A stretch of DNA of 63,851 nt, taken from assembly GCA_030525875.1 (NCBI GenBank), contig JAUNDV010000010.1, positions 1 to 63,851 on the forward strand, given 5' to 3'. The DNA is from Eubacteriales bacterium. Lineage in GTDB: Bacteria > Bacillota > Clostridia > Lachnospirales > Lachnospiraceae. This document shows positions 49,236 to 59,643 of this stretch, in pieces. The notes beneath the pieces were generated by a model, which searched no databases, was not told the DNA's origin, and saw only the letters and a list, made by a program, of their open reading frames with translations. The position numbers and the translations under genes are program-made. Position 1 is the stretch's first letter; every line of letters starts with the position of its first letter.

Positions 49236-50564
49236 TTAATTAACAAGTCCATTTACATCCTTAGTGAATGTCTCAATGATTTCTTCCTTAGCTCTAGGTG
49301 AATACTTATACTGGTTAAGATCATCAAGTATTGCCTTGCCCTTTCTAAGCTTGCTCTTTAGCTCATCACTCATTTCGTCCTCATTTGCAAGCTCATAGAC
49401 CTTTCTTGTCTCCAGATAACTTAGAAGCTCACGTCTTACGACCGCACCCAGCTTCTTCATCTCCGGAAGCTGTACAGCACCACCAAGTCTTGAAACTGAA
49501 AGACCATAATCTATAGCTGGCTTCTGTCCTTTCTGAAAGCTTGAGGCTGAAAGAATAAGCTGTCCGTCTGTGATAGAAATAATATTTGTAGGAATATATG
49601 AGGTTGCATCTCCTCCCTTTGTTTCAACTATAGGAAGAATGGTTATTGAACCTCCATTCTTGTGCTGACAGCCCTTCTCCAAAAGTCTGGAATGTGTATA
49701 AAAAATATCCGCAGGATATGCCTCTCTTCCCGGAGCTTTTCCTACTAACAGGCTCATTTCCCTGTGAATATTTGCATGCCTCTTAAGATCATCTATTACA
49801 ACCAGCACATCCATTCCAAACATCATATATTCTTCTGCAATTGAAAGTGCAACATATGGTGTAAGGTATAAAAGCGGAGATGGATCATCATTAAATGCAG
49901 CAACTATTATTGTATGCTCCATGGCTCCCTTCTTTGAAAGCTCATCATAGAGATTTACAATATTTTTCTTTGTCTTTCCAATAGCTACATAGATGCAAAG
50001 CACCTTTTTATCCTTCTGGTTAACTATCGTATCAAGGCAAAGCTGGGTCTTGCCGGTTTTTTTATCTCCAAGGATAAGCTGTCTCTGTCCTTTTCCAATT
50101 GGATAGATAAGATCTATACCTGCGATACCTGTTTCCAAAGGACGTACAACAGCTGTTCTGTCCATGAGAGGAACATTTTTCTTCTCTACCTCTATCTCAT
50201 GTATATTGTCAAAGGAGCTTCCTGTAACTCTGTCATGTCCAAAAATATCTATAATATGTCCAACAGAATCTGTAGAATAAAGTCCCTTAAACAGCTCTCC
50301 GCTTGCAACAGCATCATCTCCTACATATATGTCATCATTTTGTTCAACTATTGCAACCTTGCATGAGTGTCTGCCTATAGAACATACATATCCTGTAGAA
50401 TTATTGCTTACAATTATCTTTTCCATAAAGCAGGCCTCATCAAGACCTGAAACTTCGACTATGTATTCTTTTACTGCAATTACCTTACCAATAGCAAAGG
50501 TATTGTCTTTTTTCTTTATTTCTTCAATTTTTTTTGTAATGAGTTCGTCAAGATATTTACCCAC
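49236..50564 (-). CDS. F1-type ATPase alpha subunit, C-terminally short
   Basis: 442 residues against ~500 for a housekeeping alpha. GTG start behind GGGAGG. P-loop LILGDKKTGKTQLCLDTI at residues 163-180 (canonical GDRQTGKT), and the arginine-finger segment SVSRLGGAVQLPEMKKLG near residue 355 are intact. The loss is in the C-terminal helical domain, which ends after KEEIIETFTKDVNGLVN. The N-terminal helix that normally contacts delta is short but present (YLDELITKKIEEIKKKD). It would form the hexamer with beta. Confidence 0.9.
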   Translation of the reverse strand: MGKYLDELITKKIEEIKKKDNTFAIGKVIAVKEYIVEVSGLDEACFMEKIIVSNNSTGYVCSIGRHSCKVAIVEQNDDIYVGDDAVASGELFKGLYSTDSVGHIIDIFGHDRVTGSSFDNIHEIEVEKKNVPLMDRTAVVRPLETGIAGIDLIYPIGKGQRQLILGDKKTGKTQLCLDTIVNQKDKKVLCIYVAIGKTKKNIVNLYDELSKKGAMEHTIIVAAFNDDPSPLLYLTPYVALSIAEEYMMFGMDVLVVIDDLKRHANIHREMSLLVGKAPGREAYPADIFYTHSRLLEKGCQHKNGGSITILPIVETKGGDATSYIPTNIISITDGQLILSASSFQKGQKPAIDYGLSVSRLGGAVQLPEMKKLGAVVRRELLSYLETRKVYELANEDEMSDELKSKLRKGKAILDDLNQYKYSPRAKEEIIETFTKDVNGLVN

Positions 50565-50578
50565 TTTGACCTCCCAGC

Positions 50579-51382
50579 TTATATGCTGTAATCATATAGC
50601 TTATTTTTGTATATTATTTTAGCTCCCTCGCAAATCGAGTTATCATTTTCATATCTTATCCTGTCATCTGTTTCTGACAGCTTTGTATGATCTGAAGCAT
50701 CTGTATGCTCTGTAGAATTTGATGGAATTCTCACTTTAACCAGATTATCTGTTCTTTCATATTCAAGCTTAAGCCAATCCCTAAACTCACTGATATTTTT
50801 TGAAGTATTCTTTATTGCCCACTCTGAATATATTTCGTATTCACTATTGTTAAGTACATCTCTTAAAACAAGCTCATATTTATCTTTTTCTAGCAATGAA
50901 AGCTTGTAGGTATTTTCAAAGCTAAAAGTGTCCAGCATGTCTGCTATAAGCTTTCTATATTCTGATTCTTCAGATGACTCGGCCTCAAGAGCATTTACAA
51001 AGTTTTCAGCAAGGCTTTCTGAATCAACTGAAAAACCTTCCTTGATACGCTTGTAAGAGCTTACATATGTATCATCATGAAATGGAACCGCTTTCAGGCT
51101 TACACTTTCATTATGCACAGATTTATTCCTGTTTGTTTGAATTGGAAATCCTACGCCTGATATTTCTTTCTTTTGCTCTGCCTTAAGCTCATTTTCTTTC
51201 TCTTTAAGCTCACTAAGCTGCTTACTCTTCTCTTCTATAAGCTCGTCATATACAGCAAGCATCCTTCCGGCATCCTTTTCGATCTGCCTGCCGGTTGATT
51301 TTACCATTTGATGCAGTATAAGCATTATAAAGATATTCATTAATATCAGAACAATAAAAACTGAAATAAAAATATATAACAT
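50579..51382 (-). CDS. Putative stalk protein: b-like anchor fused to delta-like end
   Basis: 267 residues. N-terminal membrane helix (2-25, YIFISVFIVLILMNIFIMLI), a charged coiled coil (~30-72, DELIEEKSKQLSELKEKENE), a polar region, a helical domain (~120-210), and a C-terminal end GAKIIYKNKLYDYSI that resembles the last strand pair of delta/OSCP (GGvvirigdkviDaSi type). It occupies the atpF-atpH position between c and alpha. I infer a b-delta fusion acting as peripheral stalk; similarity is faint and the middle part is unmatched. Confidence 0.6.
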   Translation of the reverse strand: MLYIFISVFIVLILMNIFIMLILHQMVKSTGRQIEKDAGRMLAVYDELIEEKSKQLSELKEKENELKAEQKKEISGVGFPIQTNRNKSVHNESVSLKAVPFHDDTYVSSYKRIKEGFSVDSESLAENFVNALEAESSEESEYRKLIADMLDTFSFENTYKLSLLEKDKYELVLRDVLNNSEYEIYSEWAIKNTSKNISEFRDWLKLEYERTDNLVKVRIPSNSTEHTDASDHTKLSETDDRIRYENDNSICEGAKIIYKNKLYDYSI

Positions 51383-51399
51383 ATTCGTTTACCTTAATA

Positions 51400-51663
<264 letters not shown>

Positions 51664-51684
51664 TTAATTTTATTAAAGATTCCA

Positions 51685-51710
51685 CAGACAAGGCTGTTAC
51701 ACCTTGTCTG
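51685..51710 (-). other. Intergenic hairpin before the c-subunit gene
   Basis: Perfect 9-bp stem CAGACAAGG / CCTTGTCTG with an 8-base loop between the 624-residue gene and c. The following sequence is not a clear T run, so it may be an mRNA-processing or stabilising element that raises c expression, or a weak terminator. Confidence 0.45.
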
Positions 51711-51727
51711 GGTTAAGCCTCAGGTTC

Positions 51728-53602
51728 TTAGTTTTCTTCTGTCTGAGGCATTGTTTCTACAGGAAAAGTTCCGCTTGATGAATCTTCTTCCTCTGTACTT
51801 TCAGGCTGAGGCTGAATATCTTCAGATTCTGAGCTATCATTTAAATCTCCCTCATCTGTATTTAGGTCAGACTCTTGAGATTCTGTCTTATCAGACTCCT
51901 CACTACCTATCGTACCAGACTCCTCATCTGCTTTATCTGATTCTATTTCTACATTACCAGACTCTGTTTCTATGTTAGAATTGTCTGATTCTGTTTGATC
52001 CGGATAACTTTCTATTTTATCTGAATCACTTTCTGTCTTATCTGAATCACCATTCGCATCTGGTGTCTCGTTTTCTTCGCTTGAAGCTCCATTATCAGGC
52101 TTAGTTTCCGGACTTGTTTCTAAGCTGTCATCGCTTGCAGAGCCTGTTCCGTCAAATGAAGGAATATAGAAGGAAGCAGAAGTAGCTATATCTATACTAT
52201 CAAGCTTTAGCTTAAACTCTAATCTTACAAAGCTATCCTGAACACTCTTGTCAGAAATAGTAGCCGTTCCTGTAACAATTCCCTTGGAAATATTATTGGT
52301 ATTAAAATTAAATTTAACACCCTGTATCTCTGCTCCTGTTTCCTCAAGAACAAGCTTTGCTGATGGATTTCTCAGTATCAGCCTCTTGTCAAAGTTAGCT
52401 TCAAATTCTATCCTGCTTGACGTAATTCTCTCTACTGAAAGATTAATACTGTTAGAAAGCGTAATAGCATAAGCTATATCCATCTCGACAGTCTGTCCTT
52501 CATTGTTAATGTAAAAAAGGGTAAATTTATATTTTGTATCTTCCTTAAGATCGTAAACAGAAAATGTGGTTTCATTAGGGTTAAGATCGTATATTTCAGC
52601 CTTGTCAGCATCTCCTCCAACCTCTTCCTGCTTAAGTCTTACAACACTATAATCAAGTAAAGGATCTGCTACTACATAGTGAATATCGGCAGCATTTGCA
52701 TAGGTTTCAATAGTACGAATATACATACCCTTTCTTCCTATTATATCCTGGTCTCCCTGACCGCCTCCGGCTACACCTGAGCCGCCTTGACCACCAGCTC
52801 CACCGTCACCGCCTCGGCCACCTGAACCACCTTGGCCACCCTGGCCTCCCTGACCACCGGTTCCACCTGCTCCTCCAGTTCCGCCTTGGCCTCCATCTCC
52901 GCCCTTAATATCAAGCTCTATGACATCCGGCTGCGTTTCAACCATATTTTCGCTGGAACTCACAGATAAATCCTTCTTTAAATCAACGACAAGCTCACCA
53001 TAATTTAACATAAGCTCTTTGAGATTAAATCTTAGGTTACCTGCATTTATCTCTCCCGGTGATGCAGTTTTAACATTCGTATTTTTGTTTACCATTCTTG
53101 AGTTGCCATTTTTATCAAGAAGTACATAAACATAATCGGAAGTATTCACATGTCCGCTGCTGTCCGTTATATCTGATCCAGTAATAAGATAATCATTGTC
53201 ACCAAGTTTAAAAAATCCCGGTGTTTCAAGATCAGTGACTGGTACATAGCCATCTATACTGCTCACAAATCCATTTGACTTTATCTGATAACCATCCGCA
53301 AATATCTTTAATATTCCTGAGGACTCATCCTTTACTATAGCCTTATCTCCGAGACTTTGCTTATTTTCTCCATCTGAAAGAATAAAGCTATCATCCCAGC
53401 TACGTTTTATTGTACTTTCATTTTCAACTGTAATAGCCTTTCCGTTGGAGTCAAATACTGTGTTACCGGAAGCAATTATATATACTGTTTCCTGATTTGA
53501 AAGAGCTTTTTTTACACCAAATCCCATGGTTACAGCAGCTGCTGCAACCATGAAACCGAAAATATTAAACATTAGCTTATTTCCAAATGTTAATTTACGC
53601 AT
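51728..53602 (-). CDS. Anchored surface protein with Gly-Gly-X region and FN3-like domains (624 residues)
   Basis: N-terminal membrane helix (~10-30, MFNIFGFMVAAAAVTMGFGV), the operon's shared extracellular module (~35-225, e.g. DNDYLITGSDITDSSG, then DYVYVLLDKNGNSRMVNKN), a ~50-residue GGX run (~232-283) likely to form a polyglycine-II bundle, two FN3-like domains (~290-485), and a Ser/Asp/Glu/Thr tail (~500-624) without membrane helix or sorting signal. Located just upstream of the c gene (70 bp) and 31 bp after the giant FN3/collagen gene. Function not known; structural part of a surface assembly is my inference. Confidence 0.8.
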   Translation of the reverse strand: MRKLTFGNKLMFNIFGFMVAAAAVTMGFGVKKALSNQETVYIIASGNTVFDSNGKAITVENESTIKRSWDDSFILSDGENKQSLGDKAIVKDESSGILKIFADGYQIKSNGFVSSIDGYVPVTDLETPGFFKLGDNDYLITGSDITDSSGHVNTSDYVYVLLDKNGNSRMVNKNTNVKTASPGEINAGNLRFNLKELMLNYGELVVDLKKDLSVSSSENMVETQPDVIELDIKGGDGGQGGTGGAGGTGGQGGQGGQGGSGGRGGDGGAGGQGGSGVAGGGQGDQDIIGRKGMYIRTIETYANAADIHYVVADPLLDYSVVRLKQEEVGGDADKAEIYDLNPNETTFSVYDLKEDTKYKFTLFYINNEGQTVEMDIAYAITLSNSINLSVERITSSRIEFEANFDKRLILRNPSAKLVLEETGAEIQGVKFNFNTNNISKGIVTGTATISDKSVQDSFVRLEFKLKLDSIDIATSASFYIPSFDGTGSASDDSLETSPETKPDNGASSEENETPDANGDSDKTESDSDKIESYPDQTESDNSNIETESGNVEIESDKADEESGTIGSEESDKTESQESDLNTDEGDLNDSSESEDIQPQPESTEEEDSSSGTFPVETMPQTEEN

Positions 53603-53633
53603 TTACTTATATTTCCTCCCGGAAGGCTAAAAA

Positions 53634-56600
53634 TTAATTTATCATTGTTACTGATATAGACTTTTTATCCTGATTTGTTAAAGTCAAAAGCGGCTTGTTA
53701 AGATTTTCTCCGTATAACTGACAGCCTATAGTATAGTCATCCTCTATTCCAAAATTCACTTTAAGAGTTATGTCTGTCCTTCTTCTGCCATTTATATTCT
53801 TGGTAACCATATTCTGACCTTCTACAAGTTCAACATATTTAGTGTCACGGCTATACTCCTGAACACTCTCTGTAGCAGGCATAAATGAGCATCTTATAGC
53901 TTTTGCCTTACTTATACCAACTGCATCATAAATCCTTATAACAACAGTATCCTTGTCCTGCTGGATAAATTTCATATCTTTTTTATCAATGAGGATTCCA
54001 TTATCGCCTACAGTTCTTTGGATGTATTCTGTTATAAGTACTACATTTTCCGTATTACCAGAATAAATATTTCCAGGCTTTATTCCAGGCATATACTGGA
54101 GACCTGTATTTTTCTTAGCATAGATTTCAAGCTTGTACTGTGTATTTTTCTTTAAATTCTGAAGCTCAATATGCTGGGTTCCATGAATGGCATTATTTCT
54201 AAATAGCTCAACCTGTTCTGGTGAGAGTATATTGTCATCCACAGTTACCTGTCTCCATTTAATAGGAACATTATGCTCCTTATCTGAGGCAGCATATTCT
54301 GCTTCATAAAGCTTAAATACATAAGCACCCAGCAGATCCTTCTCTACTCCATCGGTAATATCTTCTGCAATATATTTGCCATCAGCATCAGTTGCCGGCG
54401 TGCCGTCATTTTTAAGCATGATTCTTACCATTCTATACTTACCGCTCTTATCCTTTACAGGTGTGCCATCATCATTGAGCTTTACAAAAGCGTCTGTAGC
54501 AATTATATTTTCTGGATCGTTAAGAGCTGTAGTAAGTGTCATCTTTGAATAATCACTATCATCAAATAATACAGTAACTAAAGCCGTTGGATCTACCTGA
54601 TAAGAATATGTAATAAGCTCTGTCCACTGCTCTCCTGCACATGATGACTCATAGCCTGCTTTTGAATAATCTGTTCCCTTTGGATAAGCAGAAAGCTTAA
54701 CTGCATACTTATGTCCTGGTCTTATCTTCCACTCCCTGTCCTTTGAAGCAGGAGGTGCAAGATTATATCTCATGTAGTTATTTGTAAGAGATAATGCAGC
54801 TTCGGGCATTTCAAAAAATCTTTGCTTGTCATCAAACTGCTTATATTCATCTCCAGCTTCTGCTTTTCTTTCCAGCAGATCTTCATATGAATAAATAAGC
54901 TCAGGCTCATTTTCATTATCCATATTGTAAATGTCATATCTCAGCTGGATGCCGGTGATAGAATCCAGTCCAAACTCTACATCAAGCATCTTATATCCAT
55001 GATACTCATTTATTATCTGACTCTTTAAAACGTTAAACTTAACCTCTGGAAGTGTCTTAAAGATGAATTCTCCCGGCTTACCATTTGCATCCCTAAACTG
55101 TGTTTCCTTGGTATCTCCCTTGAGAACACTATAAACTCTTACTGTATACTGGGTATTCTTTGAAAGCTCACCCAGACCTTCAGCATTAAGTCCCAGTGTC
55201 AGATTATATTTACCATCTTTCTTAGCTATATCCTTCAGACTAAATTCATATGATCTTACTGTATTATCACCTGAAACCTCAAATCTGATTTTTCCATCCA
55301 TGCCACCTTCTATAAGATCTGCAATAGTAGATGGAAGTCTGAAGTTGAACTCTGTCTGGTTGATAGATGGAGTAAACATTGGCTCTTCAACGCTAGGAAT
55401 TATATAACCCAAAGTTTCATTTTCAAGCTTTTCTACATAATTTGTAGTTTCTAGCTTCATGAGATTGATGCCGACTCCCAGACCTGCTCCTGTGCCATTA
55501 ATTGAAAAGCTATAGGTTTGCTGTGATGCATCCTTGATCATATCCTTTAATGTTACGAGTATCTTATCATCGTCTCTCTTAACAGTCTTGATATGTTTAA
55601 ACAAGCTTCCCCAAGCAAGCTCCTTTGGTACAAGTGTATGGCTCATATCATCGGTAATATAGAATCTTCCATCATTACTCTGCAGAGCCACAAGATCACC
55701 ATCAGCAAGACCTGTATCATATCCATAGGTATCTGATAAATACCAAAGCTCAAAATAAGCAGTAAACTTCTCGTTCATAAATATATCCAGGTCATTTCTG
55801 TCGAACATTACTATATAAGTATTTCCTTCCTTATGTAGTAAAGGAGCATAGAGCGTCTTCTTTTTACCAGACTTTCCTGCATCAAAATATACAGATACTC
55901 CAGATATAAGATCCTCGACTTCAGCAGCCTTAAGATTATTTATTGTAAGCTCATAGATGACAGCATTTTTATCTTTTTCTAAATCTGCATCCTGTGTTCT
56001 TCTTACACTAAATGTAGGCTTCTTCTTGTTAATAATGTGATTTATATTGCTTTGTGCTTCCCTTGAGCTACTATCAAGCACATAGTATTTATAACCAAAA
56101 GAAACAACCTCATTAATATAATTTTGCTTAGCATATTCTGCATCTAAATTAAATACTATTTCCTGATATCCGCTTACCGAAGGATCATAGTCTGCATATT
56201 CGGTTTTAGTACCTTTATCGTAGTTCAACTTAAAGGCTTCAGACTGCGGAAGTGCCTTGTCTATATCCTTAGCCTTTACCATCCAGACAGATTTATCTGA
56301 GGTAACCTTTGATGGATAGGCATAGATTTCAGGTTTAACTTTTTCTGCCTGTGAAATTCCTTTTAAGATTTTATCAGTGTCTGTGTAATCTACATGCATA
56401 TATGGATAGCTAAATGGCTTTCCTTCAAGCTCAAGCATTACATCGTATGCAAATACATACTTATGTCCTCTCACAAGATTATTAAGGTATCTGTATTCTG
56501 TACCTTCGTATCTTCCACTTTTGACAGTGCCTGGGTTTCCTTTACCCATAAGCACAATCTGCTTTGGCAAAGTATAGCCCCACGAATTATTGCTATACAT

Positions 56601-58698
56601 AGTATAACCCGTCTGGTCTATAGCATGATCCTTTATTTTATTTAACGGATCCTTCTCTGTAACGCTAATCTTGGCAATTTCTGAATTATATGTTTTCTCT
56701 TCAAAAACATACATAGTATAGCTCTGGGCAAAAAGTCCACTGTTGTCATACTGTGGATTCAGATAGAAGCCTACGACCGCATCACCCGGAAGTTCTTCAT
56801 AAGCGGTTATGTCTATACCCATTTCCATAGCTACATTCTTTGTAACAGGCTCTACATCGAGTGCATTTTCCGGAAGCTCTGGAGGTGACTGCTTCTTAAT
56901 AAGATCAATCTTATTATTTTCTACTGAAATTGTATTTACAAAATTAGTAGGATTAGAATCAGTACCCTTATATCTATACTCGTCGATACTTGTATAATCC
57001 TCGAGTCCTATTATCTCAAGCGTATAATTACTGCTATCGCTAATCTGATTGTCATTTATATTGAAGGTATCAATATTGTTTATAAGCAGATATTCTGAAG
57101 GTGTACCATCTACGTCATCTGTATATACCCTGTTGTAGAAATTACTGTCAAACTCAGCTGTACCTGTTTTATCAGGAGGAAGTATGTCATATGGTATCTT
57201 AGCTTCTGCCATCATACTTCCATTTTCAAGCAATCTTAAGCATACATTGCTGACCTTGTGTGCTTCATACTGACCACGATCACCTTCCATTGCAGCCTTG
57301 GAACCTCTCGTAAAATAAAGTTTGGCATTAAGCGCTCCCTTTATTTCATCATCTTCCAAGGTATCATCAAATCTTGCAGAAATAGATTCTGCCTTTGGTG
57401 TAGTAACAATCATGGAAGTAAGAAGCTGCTGGGATGATGAATCCTGATAATATCCGTACAAGCTAAATCTATAGGTTGTATTTTGCTTTAGACCTGTAAG
57501 ATCTACAGGCACAGTAATCACACTAGTATCACTTCCTACAAATGGATCTGAATACCATGTCTGATAAGGATATTGTCCAATAGTTTCATTGAATATACTA
57601 AGTGTAAGTGGTTTTGTTGAATCAATATCTGCAAGCTCTGCACCATTTAAGTGTATTTCCATACTTCCTTTTATGGTTTCATAATTGAGCTTTTCCTTAT
57701 TAAATACCAGATATGGAACACCTGTTTCTCCGCTTATATAAACTTCCTTAGTAAAAGGAGATTCATATTCAACAATTTTTTCATTGTCATCAAATTCAAG
57801 AACGAGCTTAATCTGATAATGCACGTCTCTTTTAATGGTTGTGCCATCAGGATATATAGCTGCTGTATTTCCATTATCTCTCTCAACACTTGTTACAAAT
57901 GTACCATCTGGTGTGTAGAAATCATATCTATAACCCACTATTCCATGATCTTCATCTGTAATAGATGAAGTATCAGGGCGCAGCTCAAAATATCCTCTAG
58001 GATTCACAGCAACAACCGGTGCCTTTGTAATGAGCGGTGCTTTCTTTAATGTCTTATATACGGATTCAGATATCTGAACATTTTTTTCATTTTCATCCTT
58101 AGCATCAGGATTTGTAACCACAAGTCTGACCTTGTACTCAGTATTTGATTTTAATCCATCAAACTTGTGCTTAATTGTTCCTACATCTAATCCATTCAAA
58201 GGCGCTGTATGTACCTTTTCATCGCCACTGTAAATAGATAATTCAGCATTAACAACTCTTGAATAATCCTTCTTTTCTATATTAACTTCTATGGAATCAG
58301 AGGTAGCCTTATTAAAGCTTTCAATCACACCATAGGATGTAGTTGAAAATGATCTGTTAATATAAGTTCTTGTACCTGCTGAAACACTTTCGTCCTCAGC
58401 CTGTGAAAGCTTATAGGAAACCTCGAGATACATCTTATAGCTGCTGTCCGGCTTAAGTGCATCTGTTTCAAATTCCAATGATGCTGCTGAAAGATCTGTA
58501 CCATCATAAGACTCTGAATATACTTCCTGATTGCTGTTTAAATCAATGATCTTCAGAGTACCTGACAAAATTTCAACCCCATTAGGATCTACATCATTTT
58601 GAATTGTTCCCTTAGCTGATGAAGTATCATAGTCAAATTTAATTAAAATGTAGTCAGGGAAAACGACCTTCTCTGAAGAAACTGATCCACCACCTGTG
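53634..58698 (-). pseudogene. Giant FN3-type surface protein, C-terminal part after a frameshift
   Basis: About 1,690 codons. The frame continues upstream of its first start-like TTG (58568) through KGTIQNDVDPNGVEI and SSEKVVFPDYILIKFDY back to a GGTGGTGGA stretch at ~58690, where it meets the collagen-like reading in another frame. Composed of tandem FN3-like beta domains (recurrent ends such as LKSNTEYKVRL, LKQNTTYRFSLYG, LKKNTQYKLEIYAKKN). No membrane helix or sorting signal at the C-terminus (ends KKSISVTMIN). First gene of the ATPase-like operon. Inserting one G in the GGGG tract at 58699-58702 restores a single ~1,980-residue protein; as it stands it is broken. Confidence 0.75.
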
Positions 58699-59580
58699 CC
58701 CCGGTTCCACCAGTTGAGCCTGTAGCACCGCTACTACCCTTACTTCCTGATGAGCCATCCGAGCCTTGTGAACCTTCCGCTCCGTCAGTTCCTACCTTTC
58801 CGTCCTCTCCCTTTGTTCCTTCAGATCCGTCTTCACCTATTTCTCCAGATTCTCCATCTGCTCCTACATCGCCAGCCTGCCCATCTTTTCCATCCTGAAC
58901 TGTTATGTCAAAAACAGGAACCTTAGGCTGGCTGTTTAATGACGGAGTAACTGAAATATTATTGCTGTCTTCCAAATATATCTCATCAAAGCCAAGGCTT
59001 ACTCCAGCATTTGTAAGTATACTTCTTTCAGACATATTGAGTGCTGTGCCACCTGAAACTGACAGATCGCTTCCCTTTGCAAGTAACATGTATGCATTTT
59101 CATCATTTGCAAGACTTACAATTCCATCCTCTGGATATTCAACCTCAAGATAGTCTCTTGCATCCGCTGTAGTTCCATCTGGAAATGTAAGATTCATTGT
59201 ATCTGAAGAAACTAAGAGCTTATCATCACCTGTTTTCCAGATGAAATCATTAAATACTATAGGTACACCATTGTTATCCAAAGTATAGCCATCATTCTGC
59301 TTTACCATTATTGAATCGCTGCCAACTTTATAATAGTTAAGAAGTCCGTCATTTAATTCATTAAATTCAAGGATTACACTGTCCTCGAAGGTAGATATTG
59401 AACCATCAGCATAGTGAATAAAGCTGTCACTCTTACAGCTCTTTGTATTGCCATCTATATCCTTAAATTTTATATCTCCAGAATATGATTTTTTGTATTT
59501 GGTTCCTGCGGTAAAGTAAACCGGCAGTGCTGATGCATTGCCATTGTCATCCTCTGTATATTCCAGAAGGGCTATACTTG
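58643..59580 (-). pseudogene. Giant FN3-type surface protein, N-terminal fragment cut by a mobile element
   Basis: Open from about 59580 (SPSIALLEYTEDDNG ...) to the stop at 58643. Contains part of the operon's shared module (DDKLLVSSDTMNLTFPDG, then ARDYLEVEYPEDGIVSLAND) and a collagen-like Gly-X-Y stretch of ~21 triplets (58895-58700). No start codon or signal sequence precedes it: the host sequence ends in the mobile element at ~59580. A frameshift in GGGG (58699-58702) then sends it to an early stop. The missing part is expected to be the membrane anchor and first ~50 residues. Confidence 0.75.
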
Positions 59581-59643
59581 GAGAGGATAGAGAAAGGGTG
59601 CGTCACACGAGATAAAAGTACATAAGGAAGGGAGGTTAAAACC

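Noticed and set aside
58690-58705. Programmed ribosomal frameshifting at the GGGG tract
   Set aside because: No slippery heptamer with a downstream pseudoknot is evident and the tract is short; an indel or sequencing error is simpler.
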